DNA from: Alphaproteobacteria bacterium
GTDB taxonomy: Bacteria; Pseudomonadota; Alphaproteobacteria; Micavibrionales; Micavibrionaceae
Length of the DNA stretch: 64,000 nucleotides
Direction of reading: 5' to 3'
Assembly (NCBI GenBank): GCA_002690045.1
Contig: NZDE01000012.1
Span: 124,001-188,000 of the forward strand
Positions 47,342-57,064 of the stretch are shown piece after piece. The position numbers were made by a program, and so were the translations under genes. Within the stretch, counting starts at the first letter, position 1. Each line of letters opens with the position of its first letter. Below the pieces are notes generated by a model. It did no database searches. It saw nothing but the letters and a program-made list of their open reading frames with translations, and was not told the origin of the DNA.

Positions 47342-48070
47342 ATGATCGAAAAAGCTTTCATACTTGCCGCAGGCCTAGGCACGCGCCTTCGCCCTTATAC
47401 CGACAAAGCGCCAAAACCCATGGTGCATATTGGCGGCAAGCCGATCATCGCGCATACAATAGACGCATTGGCGGCACAAGGCGTGAAAGAAATTGTCGTC
47501 AACACATCGCATCTGGCGCATGTGATTGAAGATTACCTTAAAACAATAGATAGCCCGCGCATTATAATTTCACATGAAGACGAACGCCTAGAAACAGGCG
47601 GAGGCATCAAAAAAGCGCTGCATCATTTTGGCGATGATCCTTTTTATATCATTAATGGGGATGCGCTTTGGCAAGACCCTGAAGATGACCATGAGGCTGC
47701 CTTAGCATTGCTCGCACACAACTGGGACAGCACAAAAATGGATTTGCTGCTGCTCTGTATGGATTGCAAAAAATTTGAAGCCAAAGAGATCAATGGCGAT
47801 TACACAATTACCGCGGATGGCCGCGCAACACGCAATAAAGACAAAAACGGCACGCATATGTTTAGCGGCATCCGCATTTGCCACCCGCGCTTGTTTGATG
47901 ATGCGCCTGATGGCTATTTTTCCTTCCTAGAATTAATGGATAAAGCCGAAACTTCAAACCGTCTTTATGCACTGCCTTATCAAGGCGTATGGCATCACAT
48001 CAGTACGGTGGATGATTTAAAACGCGTTGATGCCCTATATCAGGAGGCGCAAAATGACAGCGCCGCTTAG
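47342..48070 (+). CDS. murU: MurNAc-1-phosphate uridylyltransferase-like nucleotidyltransferase
   Basis: A 242-residue sugar-1-phosphate nucleotidyltransferase. The N-terminal signature is ILAAGLGTRLRPYTDKAPKPM, followed by GGKPIIAHTIDALAAQGV. The metal-binding aspartate is in IINGDALW, and LETGGGIKKAL is the loop typical of MurU and related enzymes. MurU makes UDP-MurNAc from MurNAc-1-phosphate in peptidoglycan recycling. The call by genome context (tsaE before, addB after) and sequence is strong, but a general NDP-sugar enzyme cannot be excluded. The partner kinase AmgK, usually adjacent, is absent from this place. Its last 17 nt overlap addB. Confidence 0.83.
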   Translation: MIEKAFILAAGLGTRLRPYTDKAPKPMVHIGGKPIIAHTIDALAAQGVKEIVVNTSHLAHVIEDYLKTIDSPRIIISHEDERLETGGGIKKALHHFGDDPFYIINGDALWQDPEDDHEAALALLAHNWDSTKMDLLLLCMDCKKFEAKEINGDYTITADGRATRNKDKNGTHMFSGIRICHPRLFDDAPDGYFSFLELMDKAETSNRLYALPYQGVWHHISTVDDLKRVDALYQEAQNDSAA

Positions 48071-51000
48071 CCTTTATAACATCCCTGCGGCTTATCCGTT
48101 TTTAGACAGCTTCGCGCATGGCCTGCTGGCTGAATACGCAAATGATCCTGCCGCTTTTCAAAGCTTAAAAATATTACTGCCGACGCGCCGTACATGCCGT
48201 AATTTGCGCAATGCGTTTTTGCGCATTAATGATGGCGCGCCGTTTATCCTTCCCAACCTTATTCCCGTTGGTGACCTTGATGAGGATGAACTAAAACTCC
48301 ACGCTATTGCGGCGGGACACAGCGCCGATATTATGGCGATTAAACCGGCCATATCCCCCTTGCGCCGCCGTTTGCTTTTGGCGCAGCTTATTCAGCGTAT
48401 TCCTGACCAAAACACCCGCCCTGAACAAGCGGTCGCGTTGGCAGATTCATTGGCACGATTAATTGACACCGTCCATAATGAGGATTTGTCCTTTGAAGCG
48501 CTAAACAATTTGGTTGCTGCAGAATTTGCGGAACATTGGCAAATAACGCTCGACTTTCTTGAAATCATCCGCATCCACTGGCCAAAGATTTTACAGGCCG
48601 AAGGCTGCATTGACCCAGCAGATCGCCGTAACCGCCTAATCAAATTATTAATCTCCATTTGGGAGAAAGAACCGCCGCAAAGCCCCATCATTGCAGCAGG
48701 AATAACAGGGTCATTACCAAGTACGGCTGCCCTCCTTCATAAAATTGCGGCGCTTCCGCAGGGGCAGGTTATTCTGCCGGGGCTTGATAGCTATATGGAC
48801 AGTGAAAGCTGGGCAGCGCTTGATGCGACGCATCCGCAGCATGTGTTCCATCAATTGCTTTCACGCATGGGCGGCGTATCTTATAAAGATATTCCAGACT
48901 GGCCTGCATTACATGCCGCGCCGAAACGCAGCGCAGCCATAGAGCGCCGCTTTGATGTGTTAAGCGAAACAATGCGTCCGGCAGAAAGCTGTTATAAATG
49001 GGCGGCGCTGCGCATGCGCGGTGATGACGCCCGTAAGGCGGCGCTTGAAGATAGCTTAGAAGACATCCACCTGATCCAAGCTAAAACCGAACAAGAAGAA
49101 GCTGAGAAAATCAGCCTTATCCTACGCGAAACATTAGAACATCCGCAAAAAACGGCTATTGTTGTGACGCCCGACCGTGCCCTTGCACGGCGCATTGGCG
49201 CAGCAATGCGCCGCTGGGACATTCAACTGGATGATAGTGCCGGCACGCCGATGCATTACACCCGTATCGGCAGTTGGCTGCAAAGCAGCGCCGTATTTTT
49301 AGTTGAAAATTTACGCCCGCTGCCCTTTTTAAACTTCTTGCACCATCAATTGGCGTCTTGCGGCTGTGAAGACCATTACATTGCCGATATAGCCAGCCTT
49401 TTTGACCGCCATATCATGCGCGGCGCAGCGCCTAGTGGCGGCTATGATGGATTGCGCGCGCGCATTCAAAAGCGTTTAAAAGAAGAAAAAATCAATGAAG
49501 ACATCGCCGAAAAATGCGCAGACTTCCTTGACCATCTACAAGACTTAACCGCGCCGCTTTATGACCTTGTCCAAAGCGGCAAGCATGATTTCATCGCATG
49601 GCTAAACGCCCATATTGAAACCGCCGAAAACCTCGCCGCGCAGCCAGAGAAAACTGGCGCAGAACGCCTATGGTGCGGTGAAGATGGCGAAGAAATTGCG
49701 GTATTCCTCTCTGAACTCAAACGCCAAGCTTATAATTTGCCCGATATGGACGGCGAATCTTATTTAGCTATTCTTGTTCAATTGATGCGCGGCATGTCCG
49801 TACGCCCGCTTTATGGCACGCATCCACGCCTACAAGTGTTGGGGCAATTAGAAGCGCGCATGATCCACGCTGATGTCATGATCCTCGCGGGGCTTAATGA
49901 AGGCACATGGCCAGCTGATCCTGGGCATGACCCTTGGATGTCGCGCCCGATGCGCAGCGATTTTGGCCTACCGTCATTAGAACAAGCGATTGGACAGGCG
50001 GCGCATGATTTTGTGCAATGCTTTACGGGGCAGAGCGTTTACCTTACCCGCGCGGAACGCAAGGACGGGGCACCAACGGTTACGTCACGATGGCTGCTGC
50101 GTTTAAATGCCGTGCTGCAAGCGTTAGGGCGCAATATCGAAGAATTAAGTTTTGCTGAAGTAGACGCATGGCACGCGGCCTTAATGCGCCAAGATGGTGA
50201 CGCGCAGCCCGTTTCCCGCCCTGAACCACGCCCGCCCGCATCGGCGCGCCCAACATCATTGGCCGTAACCAGCATTGGCCGCTGGATGCGCGACCCTTAC
50301 AGCCTGTATGCGAGCCATATTTTAAGGCTACAAAAATTAAATCCCGTAGAAGAAGACGCAAGCGCCCTCGACCAAGGGAATTTCATCCATAAAGTTTTGG
50401 AAGAATTTACCAAAGCGCATCGTGATACCCTGCCCGGTGATGCGGCGGATCAAATCCTTGCTTTAGCCGAAGAGATCAAAAAAGATTGGCCAGAAGTCCA
50501 GAACATCCCGAATTTCTGGTGGCCGCGCTGCGCGCGCGCCCTCACATGGTTTGTTGACCATGAACAAGGCTGGCGTAAATCAGGCCACCGCCCAAAAGTC
50601 ATTGAAAGCGAAGGCAAGATTGATTGGGATGGCTTTGCCCTCCGCGCCACGGCTGACCGCATTGATAATACTGCGCTTGGCGATAAAATCATTATTGATT
50701 ACAAAACCGGTACGCCACCAAGCAAGCAAGACATGGTCGCCGGATGGGAACCGCAATTACCGCTCGAAGCTTTAATCGTGCAGAATGGTGGCTGGCAAGG
50801 CGCGGAAGGTCGAGTGTGTGACCTTCAAATATGGCGCGTCACAGGCGGCACGCCTGCCGGTGAAATCCATACGCATGAGAAAATATTCGTTGCTGCATTA
50901 AGCGCCGCGGAAGATGGGCTGAGTAAACTTATCAAAGCATTTGAGTCCGCTGAAACGCCTTATTACAGCCTACCAAACCCTGCTGCCGCGCCTGATAAAA

Positions 51001-51092
51001 ACCGGCAGGATTATGCGCATCTTGCACGCGTTGCCGAATGGGAATTAGGCATCGCTGCGCCCAAAGCCGTGAGAGGGGAACAAAATGGTTAA
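48054..51092 (+). CDS. addB: Double-strand break repair protein AddB
   Basis: A 1012-residue alphaproteobacterial-type AddB, the partner of AddA in the helicase-nuclease that resects DNA ends for RecA. The N-terminal helicase-like part starts with ILLPTRRTCRNLRNAFLR, where a Walker A lysine would be. As usual for this subfamily it has no functional P-loop. LAGLNEGTWPADPGHDPWMSRPMR is the recognisable inner helicase segment. The C-terminal nuclease domain has GNFIHKVLEEF and the catalytic IIIDYKTGTPPS. AGGAGG lies 6-7 nt before the ATG at 48054, inside the murU gene, so the frame reaching back to 48027 is rejected. It overlaps addA by 8 nt. Confidence 0.95.
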   Translation: MTAPLSLYNIPAAYPFLDSFAHGLLAEYANDPAAFQSLKILLPTRRTCRNLRNAFLRINDGAPFILPNLIPVGDLDEDELKLHAIAAGHSADIMAIKPAISPLRRRLLLAQLIQRIPDQNTRPEQAVALADSLARLIDTVHNEDLSFEALNNLVAAEFAEHWQITLDFLEIIRIHWPKILQAEGCIDPADRRNRLIKLLISIWEKEPPQSPIIAAGITGSLPSTAALLHKIAALPQGQVILPGLDSYMDSESWAALDATHPQHVFHQLLSRMGGVSYKDIPDWPALHAAPKRSAAIERRFDVLSETMRPAESCYKWAALRMRGDDARKAALEDSLEDIHLIQAKTEQEEAEKISLILRETLEHPQKTAIVVTPDRALARRIGAAMRRWDIQLDDSAGTPMHYTRIGSWLQSSAVFLVENLRPLPFLNFLHHQLASCGCEDHYIADIASLFDRHIMRGAAPSGGYDGLRARIQKRLKEEKINEDIAEKCADFLDHLQDLTAPLYDLVQSGKHDFIAWLNAHIETAENLAAQPEKTGAERLWCGEDGEEIAVFLSELKRQAYNLPDMDGESYLAILVQLMRGMSVRPLYGTHPRLQVLGQLEARMIHADVMILAGLNEGTWPADPGHDPWMSRPMRSDFGLPSLEQAIGQAAHDFVQCFTGQSVYLTRAERKDGAPTVTSRWLLRLNAVLQALGRNIEELSFAEVDAWHAALMRQDGDAQPVSRPEPRPPASARPTSLAVTSIGRWMRDPYSLYASHILRLQKLNPVEEDASALDQGNFIHKVLEEFTKAHRDTLPGDAADQILALAEEIKKDWPEVQNIPNFWWPRCARALTWFVDHEQGWRKSGHRPKVIESEGKIDWDGFALRATADRIDNTALGDKIIIDYKTGTPPSKQDMVAGWEPQLPLEALIVQNGGWQGAEGRVCDLQIWRVTGGTPAGEIHTHEKIFVAALSAAEDGLSKLIKAFESAETPYYSLPNPAAAPDKNRQDYAHLARVAEWELGIAAPKAVRGEQNG

Positions 51093-54000
51093 TATGAATG
51101 CCGCCCCGAAAACCACATTAAGCAATGACCCAAATGTACCGCAAAAAATGGCATCCGACCCTGAAGCATCGGTTTGGGTGAATGCCTCGGCAGGTACGGG
51201 GAAAACCAAAGTTTTGACGGATCGCGTTTTGCGTCTGTTACTACCTGACGCGGATGGACAGCGCCGCGCATCACTCGCCACGCGCATCTTGTGTATCACC
51301 TTCACCAAAGCGGCGGCGAGCGAGATGGCGAGCCGTATCAATAAAATCCTCGCCACATGGGCGGTGATGGATGATGCGAAACTGTTTAGCGACCTTGAAA
51401 AACTTTTGGGGCATGCGCCATCCGCGCAGCAAATCAAAACCGCGCGGCGATTATTTTCTGATGTGATAGACGCGCCGGGCGGCCTCAAAATCATGACCAT
51501 TCATGCATTTTGTCAATCCGTTCTTGGGCGTTTCCCTTTAGAAGCCAACATCCCACCAAACTTCGCCGTGGTCGATGAAGAAGAAGCCAAGAAATTGGTT
51601 AATAATGCGCGCCGTAAAATCCTGTCCCCCGCTGCGTTAAACGCCAATGCCGAAATGGCGCAATTAATGAATAATCTGGCGGCAGAAAAGAATGAAGGCC
51701 AAGTCAATGAAGTGTTGATGTCTGTGTTATCAGAGCGCCTACAATTGCGCCGCGCGCTGCATGACATAGACAGCCGTGATACGCTTTTTGCGCAAATATG
51801 CGAGAGCTTTAAGTGCCCGCAAAATATTAGCATCGAAGCAGACTGCCCTTTAGACGAAGACCGCCTTTGGGCGCTTGCCAAGTTGCTGCAAACCGAAGGC
51901 AAGAAAAAAGAACAAGGCTACGGCAGCATCATACAGACATGGCTTGAAAGTGACGCTCATGCGAAGCTTGAAAACTTTGGCTTACTTCTGCGCGCCTTCC
52001 TTAATGGTGATGGCAATCCATATAGCGGTTTTCCAACTAAAGGGCTTGCGCAAGACCACCCCCATTTAGAAAATGAAATCGCTGAACTGCGTAGCGCCGC
52101 CATGGCGTTTGGTGAACAAATCAAGGCGCAGCGCTGCGCCTCTTTAACAGCTGATCTTCTTTATCTGGGGCATTATGTGCTTGATGAATATAGACGCGCC
52201 AAAGAATTACAAGGCGTGCTTGATTATGAAGATTTGATTTTCAAAACGCATGATTTACTGCGCAACCCTGAAACGGCGCGTTGGGTTCTATTTAAATTGG
52301 ATGGCGGTTTAGATCATCTATTGATTGATGAAGCACAGGACACCAACCCCGAACAGTGGGAAATAATCGATTCCCTCGCGGCCGAATTCTTTAGCGGTCA
52401 GTCCGCGCGGGATGAAATCAACCGCACGATTTTTACAGTGGGTGATGAAAAACAGTCCATCTACTCCTTCCAACGGGCGGACCCTAAAGCCTATCAAAAA
52501 ATGCGTCATCATTTCCGCGGACAAATTGAAACCGCGGAAAAGAAATGGGCGGATATTGCGATGGTGACATCCTTCCGGTCAACGCGCACAGTATTGCAAT
52601 TGGTTGATGAATGTTTTGCGCCTGATGGCCATCGCCAAACGCTTGGCCCATCTTATGATAGCGATGCGCTACAGCATTTTAGCTTCCGTGCCAAAGCAGG
52701 CGGGCGCGCTGAATTATGGCCGGTGATTGAGGCCGACAACACACGCAGCAAAATTGAAGAATGGCAATTACCGTTAGAGATTAAACACACACAAAACCCG
52801 CAAACTGACCTTGCCGAGCAAATCGCGCAGGAAATTAAAAAATGGCTTACTGACGGGCGCATTTTACCATCCAAAAACCGCGCCGTGGATGCGGGAGATA
52901 TTTTAATATTGGTGCGCAACCGTTCACAAATTGTCGGCGCATTAATGCGGGCGCTTCGAAAATATAACATCCCTGTCGCGGGTGTTGACCGCCTTGCCTT
53001 ACGTGAACAAATCGCGATTATGGATCTGCTCGCCCTCGCGCAGATCAGTATTTTGCAGGAGGATGATTTAAGCCTTGCGAGCCTGCTTAAATCGCCCTTT
53101 ATCGGCATGGATGAAGAACAACTTTTTGCCCTCTGCCATAACCGCGGTGGCCAGTCGCTCTGGCAGCGTCTTAAAAACAGCCCGCAGCATGAGGCGGCCG
53201 TTGCGTGGATCAAACGCCTTGCCCGTATCGCCCGCAAAGAGCGCCCTTATGAGTTTTTCTCCGTCGCGCTTAATACGGCATGTCCTGCGGGGCAAACAGG
53301 CTTATCCGCACTTACTGCGCGCCTAGGGCGTGATATAGATGAGCCATTAAGCGAGTTTTTAAACCTGAGCATTCATTACGAACAAGATAATCTGCCTAGC
53401 GTGCAAGGCTTCCTCAACTGGTTTGAAAGCCGTGATACGACCATTAAACGCCAAATGGAAGAAGCTGGCCGCGAAGTGCGTATCATGACGGTGCATAGCT
53501 CAAAAGGTTTGCAGGCGCCTATCGTCTTCATGCCTGATACGCTTTACCGAAATGGCGGCGGGCCGCGTGAAGATAATAATCTGCTTTGGCCGAACCGTAC
53601 GGGTTATGCTTATCCGCTCTATGCGCCGCGCAAGGATGACCGCAGCGCCGCCTTCAACGCCGCAAAAGATGACATTGATGCCAAAGAGCGTGCCGAATAT
53701 AATCGCCTGCTTTATGTTGCCCTAACCCGCGCGGAAGATGAGCTATATATATGCGGCGCAGGCAGCGTCCCGAAAAATCACCGTGATAGTTGGTATCATG
53801 TTGTTGAAGACGCCTTCCACCGCATAGACCATGAAGAAGGCGAAGATGGCCGCCTTATCATTCGCCATGCACAGGAAGAAACCATCCCTGCGCAAACGGC
53901 CAAAGCGCAAGATGCAGACACGCCGCAAGATAATGTCCCGCATTGGATGTTCACGCCGCCGCCCGAAGAAGCTGCGCCGCCGCGCCCACTTGCGCCATCC

Positions 54001-54525
54001 CGCCCATCGGAAGATGAGCCTGCCTATCATTCCCCATTAGAAAGTGATAACGCGCATCGTTTCCTGCGCGGGAATGTCACGCATAAATTATTGGAATTAC
54101 TGCCGAGCCTTGCCCCCGCCCAGCGCGAGGAGGCCGCGCGCCTTTATGTAGAGGACGCTGCCAAAGATTTAAGCACAAACGTCCAAGCGAGCATCATCCG
54201 TGAAACATTAAATGTGCTAACCCACCCTAAATTTGCGCCCGTATTTGGCGCAGGGTCTATGGCAGAAGTGCCGCTAACCGGCCTCATCAACAACCAAGTC
54301 ATTAGCGCCCAAATTGACCGCATGCTAGTGACCGATACTGAAGTGTTCATTGTTGATTTCAAAACCAACCGCCCTTCACCTACGGACGAAAAAGACGTGC
54401 CCGCCATTTATAAAAAGCAGCTTAAAAGCTATGCGGATGTTATGCGCCACATATACCCTGATAAGGCCATTCGTACAGCGCTGTTATGGACGGATCGCGC
54501 CGCGTTGATGGAGATAGAGGTTTAA
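51085..54525 (+). CDS. addA: Double-strand break repair helicase AddA
   Basis: A 1146-residue UvrD-like helicase-nuclease. Walker A is VNASAGTGKTKVLTDRVLRLL near residues 31-50, Walker B is DHLLIDEAQDTNPEQW, and motif III is FTVGDEKQSIYSFQRADP. Motif V is IMTVHSSKGLQAPIVFMPD and motif VI is RLLYVALTRAEDELYI. The C-terminal nuclease domain has GNVTHKLLELLP and the catalytic DFKTNRPSP. Together with AddB it unwinds and trims broken DNA ends. GAGAGGGG precedes the ATG. It overlaps addB by 8 nt and the convergent rapZ by 4 nt (shared TTAA). In many relatives trxA follows; here it does not. Confidence 0.97.
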   Translation: MVNMNAAPKTTLSNDPNVPQKMASDPEASVWVNASAGTGKTKVLTDRVLRLLLPDADGQRRASLATRILCITFTKAAASEMASRINKILATWAVMDDAKLFSDLEKLLGHAPSAQQIKTARRLFSDVIDAPGGLKIMTIHAFCQSVLGRFPLEANIPPNFAVVDEEEAKKLVNNARRKILSPAALNANAEMAQLMNNLAAEKNEGQVNEVLMSVLSERLQLRRALHDIDSRDTLFAQICESFKCPQNISIEADCPLDEDRLWALAKLLQTEGKKKEQGYGSIIQTWLESDAHAKLENFGLLLRAFLNGDGNPYSGFPTKGLAQDHPHLENEIAELRSAAMAFGEQIKAQRCASLTADLLYLGHYVLDEYRRAKELQGVLDYEDLIFKTHDLLRNPETARWVLFKLDGGLDHLLIDEAQDTNPEQWEIIDSLAAEFFSGQSARDEINRTIFTVGDEKQSIYSFQRADPKAYQKMRHHFRGQIETAEKKWADIAMVTSFRSTRTVLQLVDECFAPDGHRQTLGPSYDSDALQHFSFRAKAGGRAELWPVIEADNTRSKIEEWQLPLEIKHTQNPQTDLAEQIAQEIKKWLTDGRILPSKNRAVDAGDILILVRNRSQIVGALMRALRKYNIPVAGVDRLALREQIAIMDLLALAQISILQEDDLSLASLLKSPFIGMDEEQLFALCHNRGGQSLWQRLKNSPQHEAAVAWIKRLARIARKERPYEFFSVALNTACPAGQTGLSALTARLGRDIDEPLSEFLNLSIHYEQDNLPSVQGFLNWFESRDTTIKRQMEEAGREVRIMTVHSSKGLQAPIVFMPDTLYRNGGGPREDNNLLWPNRTGYAYPLYAPRKDDRSAAFNAAKDDIDAKERAEYNRLLYVALTRAEDELYICGAGSVPKNHRDSWYHVVEDAFHRIDHEEGEDGRLIIRHAQEETIPAQTAKAQDADTPQDNVPHWMFTPPPEEAAPPRPLAPSRPSEDEPAYHSPLESDNAHRFLRGNVTHKLLELLPSLAPAQREEAARLYVEDAAKDLSTNVQASIIRETLNVLTHPKFAPVFGAGSMAEVPLTGLINNQVISAQIDRMLVTDTEVFIVDFKTNRPSPTDEKDVPAIYKKQLKSYADVMRHIYPDKAIRTALLWTDRAALMEIEV

Positions 54526-55391
54526 ACTTCAGGCATATCACGATGCTGTGTTTGCACAGATAAGCCTTTTTCCCGAAGATAATCGCCAAGGCGTTCCGTA
54601 CAAAAGACTGAGCGGTGCTTGCCCCCCATACAGCCAAAACCTATGGTCAGATAGCTTTTACCCTCTTTTTGATAACGCGGCATGAGTAGGTCCATCATAT
54701 TGGTGACGTTCTGCCAAAAGGCGGCGAAGTCTTCATCATCTTCGATGTAATTGGCAACCTTCTTATATTGTCCGGTCAGCGGACGCAGCGCTTCATCCCA
54801 ATGCGGGTTTCTAAGGAAACGCACATCAAAGACCATATCCACATCACGCGGTAAACCTTTTTTAAAGCCAAAAGACTTTACAGTGACGAGCATATTATTA
54901 ACCTGCGCATCAGAAAATTTATGCTGTAAATCATCGCGCAAGTCATGCACGGAGAAGTCGGATGTATCAATCACATAATCCGCCGCACCAAGCAACGGCG
55001 CCATAATATCCATTTCGTGAAGAATGCCATCTTGAACGCTGCGGTCTTGCGCCATGGGGTGGCGGCGGCGCGTTTCAGAAAAACGTTTTTGCAGCACGGC
55101 TTCTTCAGCCTGCATAAAAACCAAACGCGCAGCAATGCCGTTATCATCTTGGTCAATACGGCGCATCGCATTTAGCAAATCATCAGGTGAGAAATACCGT
55201 GTGCGCGTATCAATGCCAACCGCCATTTTGCGGACATCGCTTTCCATGGCAAGTAGCCCATCAACCAATTGAATGGGAATGTTATCAAACACCTCATAGC
55301 CCATATCTTCAAAGACTTTCAGCGCCGATGAGCGCCCTGCGCCAGACAGTCCCGTGACAAATAATATGGTTGTATTTTGAGGTTTAGGCAT
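54522..55391 (-). CDS. rapZ: RNase adapter/nucleotide-binding protein RapZ
   Basis: A 289-residue RapZ (YvcJ) family protein. The N-terminal P-loop is FVTGLSGAGRSSALKVFEDMGYEV, with the GRS form typical of the family. FDVRFLRNPHWDEALRPLTG marks the middle. The C-terminal domain ends in IGFGCMGGKHRSVFCTERLGDYL, the conserved metabolite/RNA-binding part. In E. coli RapZ guides RNase E to GlmZ RNA in response to glucosamine-6-phosphate; in alphaproteobacteria it usually lies next to hprK. The ATG at 55391 has AAGGGG upstream; a GTG overlapping the chvG stop (GTGA) is the alternative. It overlaps addA by 4 nt at its 3' end. Confidence 0.95.
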   Translation of the reverse strand: MPKPQNTTILFVTGLSGAGRSSALKVFEDMGYEVFDNIPIQLVDGLLAMESDVRKMAVGIDTRTRYFSPDDLLNAMRRIDQDDNGIAARLVFMQAEEAVLQKRFSETRRRHPMAQDRSVQDGILHEMDIMAPLLGAADYVIDTSDFSVHDLRDDLQHKFSDAQVNNMLVTVKSFGFKKGLPRDVDMVFDVRFLRNPHWDEALRPLTGQYKKVANYIEDDEDFAAFWQNVTNMMDLLMPRYQKEGKSYLTIGFGCMGGKHRSVFCTERLGDYLREKGLSVQTQHRDMPEV

Positions 55392-55393
55392 AT

Positions 55394-57064
55394 TCACGCC
55401 CCTTCATAAATTGGCAAGATAATCGTAAACACTGCGCCGCCAGCGGGATGGTTTTCTGCTTTAATGCGCCCGCCATGCGTTTCAACAATTTGTAGGCATA
55501 TCGACAGCCCTAAACCTGAATGCATGCCGAAATTATCTTGTTCACGGCGCTCCGTATAAAAGCGTTCAAAGATGCGGTCAAAGTCCTCATCCTGAATACC
55601 GGGGCCATGATCACGAATTTTGATTTCAACACATTTGGGTTCATCCCATAAATTGACGCTGATTTCCACCGCATCATCTGGCGCAGAAAAAGATAGTGCA
55701 TTGGTCAAAATATTTTCTAAGACTTGCATAATACGCCCTTTACTCATACGCACAGGTACAGGCGTTTCATTTAAATTGGCAGGGAAGATAATTTTGGCGA
55801 CATCATTATGCCCCTGCCGTTCAATAAGTTGTTCCATGAACGAAATAGTGTCGCGGATCACCTCATAAATATTGACGGGCTCAAAGCGCTCACGTGCAAG
55901 CTCTTTATCAAGGCGCGTAGCTTTCGAAATATCCGTAATCAAACGATCCATACGCTCCAAATCATGCAACATGATAGAAATCAATTTTTGCTGCTTCTTC
56001 TTATCTTTAACTTTATCTAATGTTTCTACGGCGCTACGCATTGAGGTGAGCGGGTTTTTAAGTTCATGGGCAACGTCCGCCGCGAAGGCATCAATCGTAT
56101 CAATACGTTCAATTAACTCCGCGGTCATGGCGCGCAGGGTTTCGGACAATATACTAATCTCATCATTACGATCAGATAAATCAGGAATGTCTTGATACTT
56201 CCCGATCCCCTGACGAATTGATTCCGCAGCAATGGCTAGGCGGCGCAGTGGATGGCCAATATAAGCTGCCAAGAACAATGATAAAAGTGCAATAAAGGCA
56301 AGCGAAACCAAAACCGTGTTCACCATATTCGCACGCAGTTTCATCAGCATTTCTTCGACGCCAACTTTGTTATAAATCAGCACCATATGACCTAAAAACT
56401 CGTTGCCATCTGAAAAAAGTGGCCGGTAAACGATAACCTTTAATACCTTATCCGTATTTCTAAAAATGCGAATATCTGGCACACGTATAGATGTTGGCAG
56501 CGCGAAAGGAATATCCTGAATATCTGTTAGTTCCTCGGGTATATCGACCGCGTCAATACTGCGTGTTTTATCAAAGAAAAAATTTATCATGCGAATATAT
56601 TCGGGAATGTCTTTTAAATTTCGCTGCCCATTTGCAGGCAACCGTCCATCAAAGACTATGCCACCATCAGGGTTAAATATAAAAATATCTGCCCCTGTGG
56701 TTAGAATACTACGCCCGAGGAAGCTTTCAATATTTTGCGGCGCATCTGAATCGTAAAAGGCTGTATAGCTGCTTGATATCAGTTCCGTCTCACCGCGGAT
56801 TTTATCAAGCTCGCCACTGACCAAATTTTCTGTGTAATCAATTGCGCTAAACGCAAAAAAGACGATCAGAATCATTACTGCTAAATTCAAAATCAAAATA
56901 CGCTGCGTTAACGATGTACGTTTACGCCCGACATGCATAAAGCGGCGGTTAAGCTTGGTGTAGCGGTCATCACGCCAATCATCATCGGTCGTCGATAAGG
57001 CGTTATGCGTGCGCTTTAGAATCTTTGAAACGGTAGCCGATACCGTAGAGGGTTTCGATTTCAT
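55394..57064 (-). CDS. chvG: ChvG-type sensor histidine kinase
   Basis: A membrane sensor kinase, 556 residues from the start chosen here. The first membrane helix (RILILNLAVMILIVFFAF) lies near 55-75 and is followed by a periplasmic domain of about 180 residues. A second helix (VLVSLAFIALLSLFLAAYI) leads to a HAMP domain. The phosphoacceptor His (codon 56066-56068) is in AADVAHELKNPLTSMRSAVETL, the ChvG form of the H box. The ATPase domain has NILTNALSF, DHGPGIQ and SGLGLSICLQIVE. ChvG/ExoS kinases respond to acid or envelope signals. The start is uncertain: ATGs at 57118 and 57064 both lie inside chvI, and one at 56938 lies after it. Confidence 0.87.
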   Translation of the reverse strand: MKSKPSTVSATVSKILKRTHNALSTTDDDWRDDRYTKLNRRFMHVGRKRTSLTQRILILNLAVMILIVFFAFSAIDYTENLVSGELDKIRGETELISSSYTAFYDSDAPQNIESFLGRSILTTGADIFIFNPDGGIVFDGRLPANGQRNLKDIPEYIRMINFFFDKTRSIDAVDIPEELTDIQDIPFALPTSIRVPDIRIFRNTDKVLKVIVYRPLFSDGNEFLGHMVLIYNKVGVEEMLMKLRANMVNTVLVSLAFIALLSLFLAAYIGHPLRRLAIAAESIRQGIGKYQDIPDLSDRNDEISILSETLRAMTAELIERIDTIDAFAADVAHELKNPLTSMRSAVETLDKVKDKKKQQKLISIMLHDLERMDRLITDISKATRLDKELARERFEPVNIYEVIRDTISFMEQLIERQGHNDVAKIIFPANLNETPVPVRMSKGRIMQVLENILTNALSFSAPDDAVEISVNLWDEPKCVEIKIRDHGPGIQDEDFDRIFERFYTERREQDNFGMHSGLGLSICLQIVETHGGRIKAENHPAGGAVFTIILPIYEGA

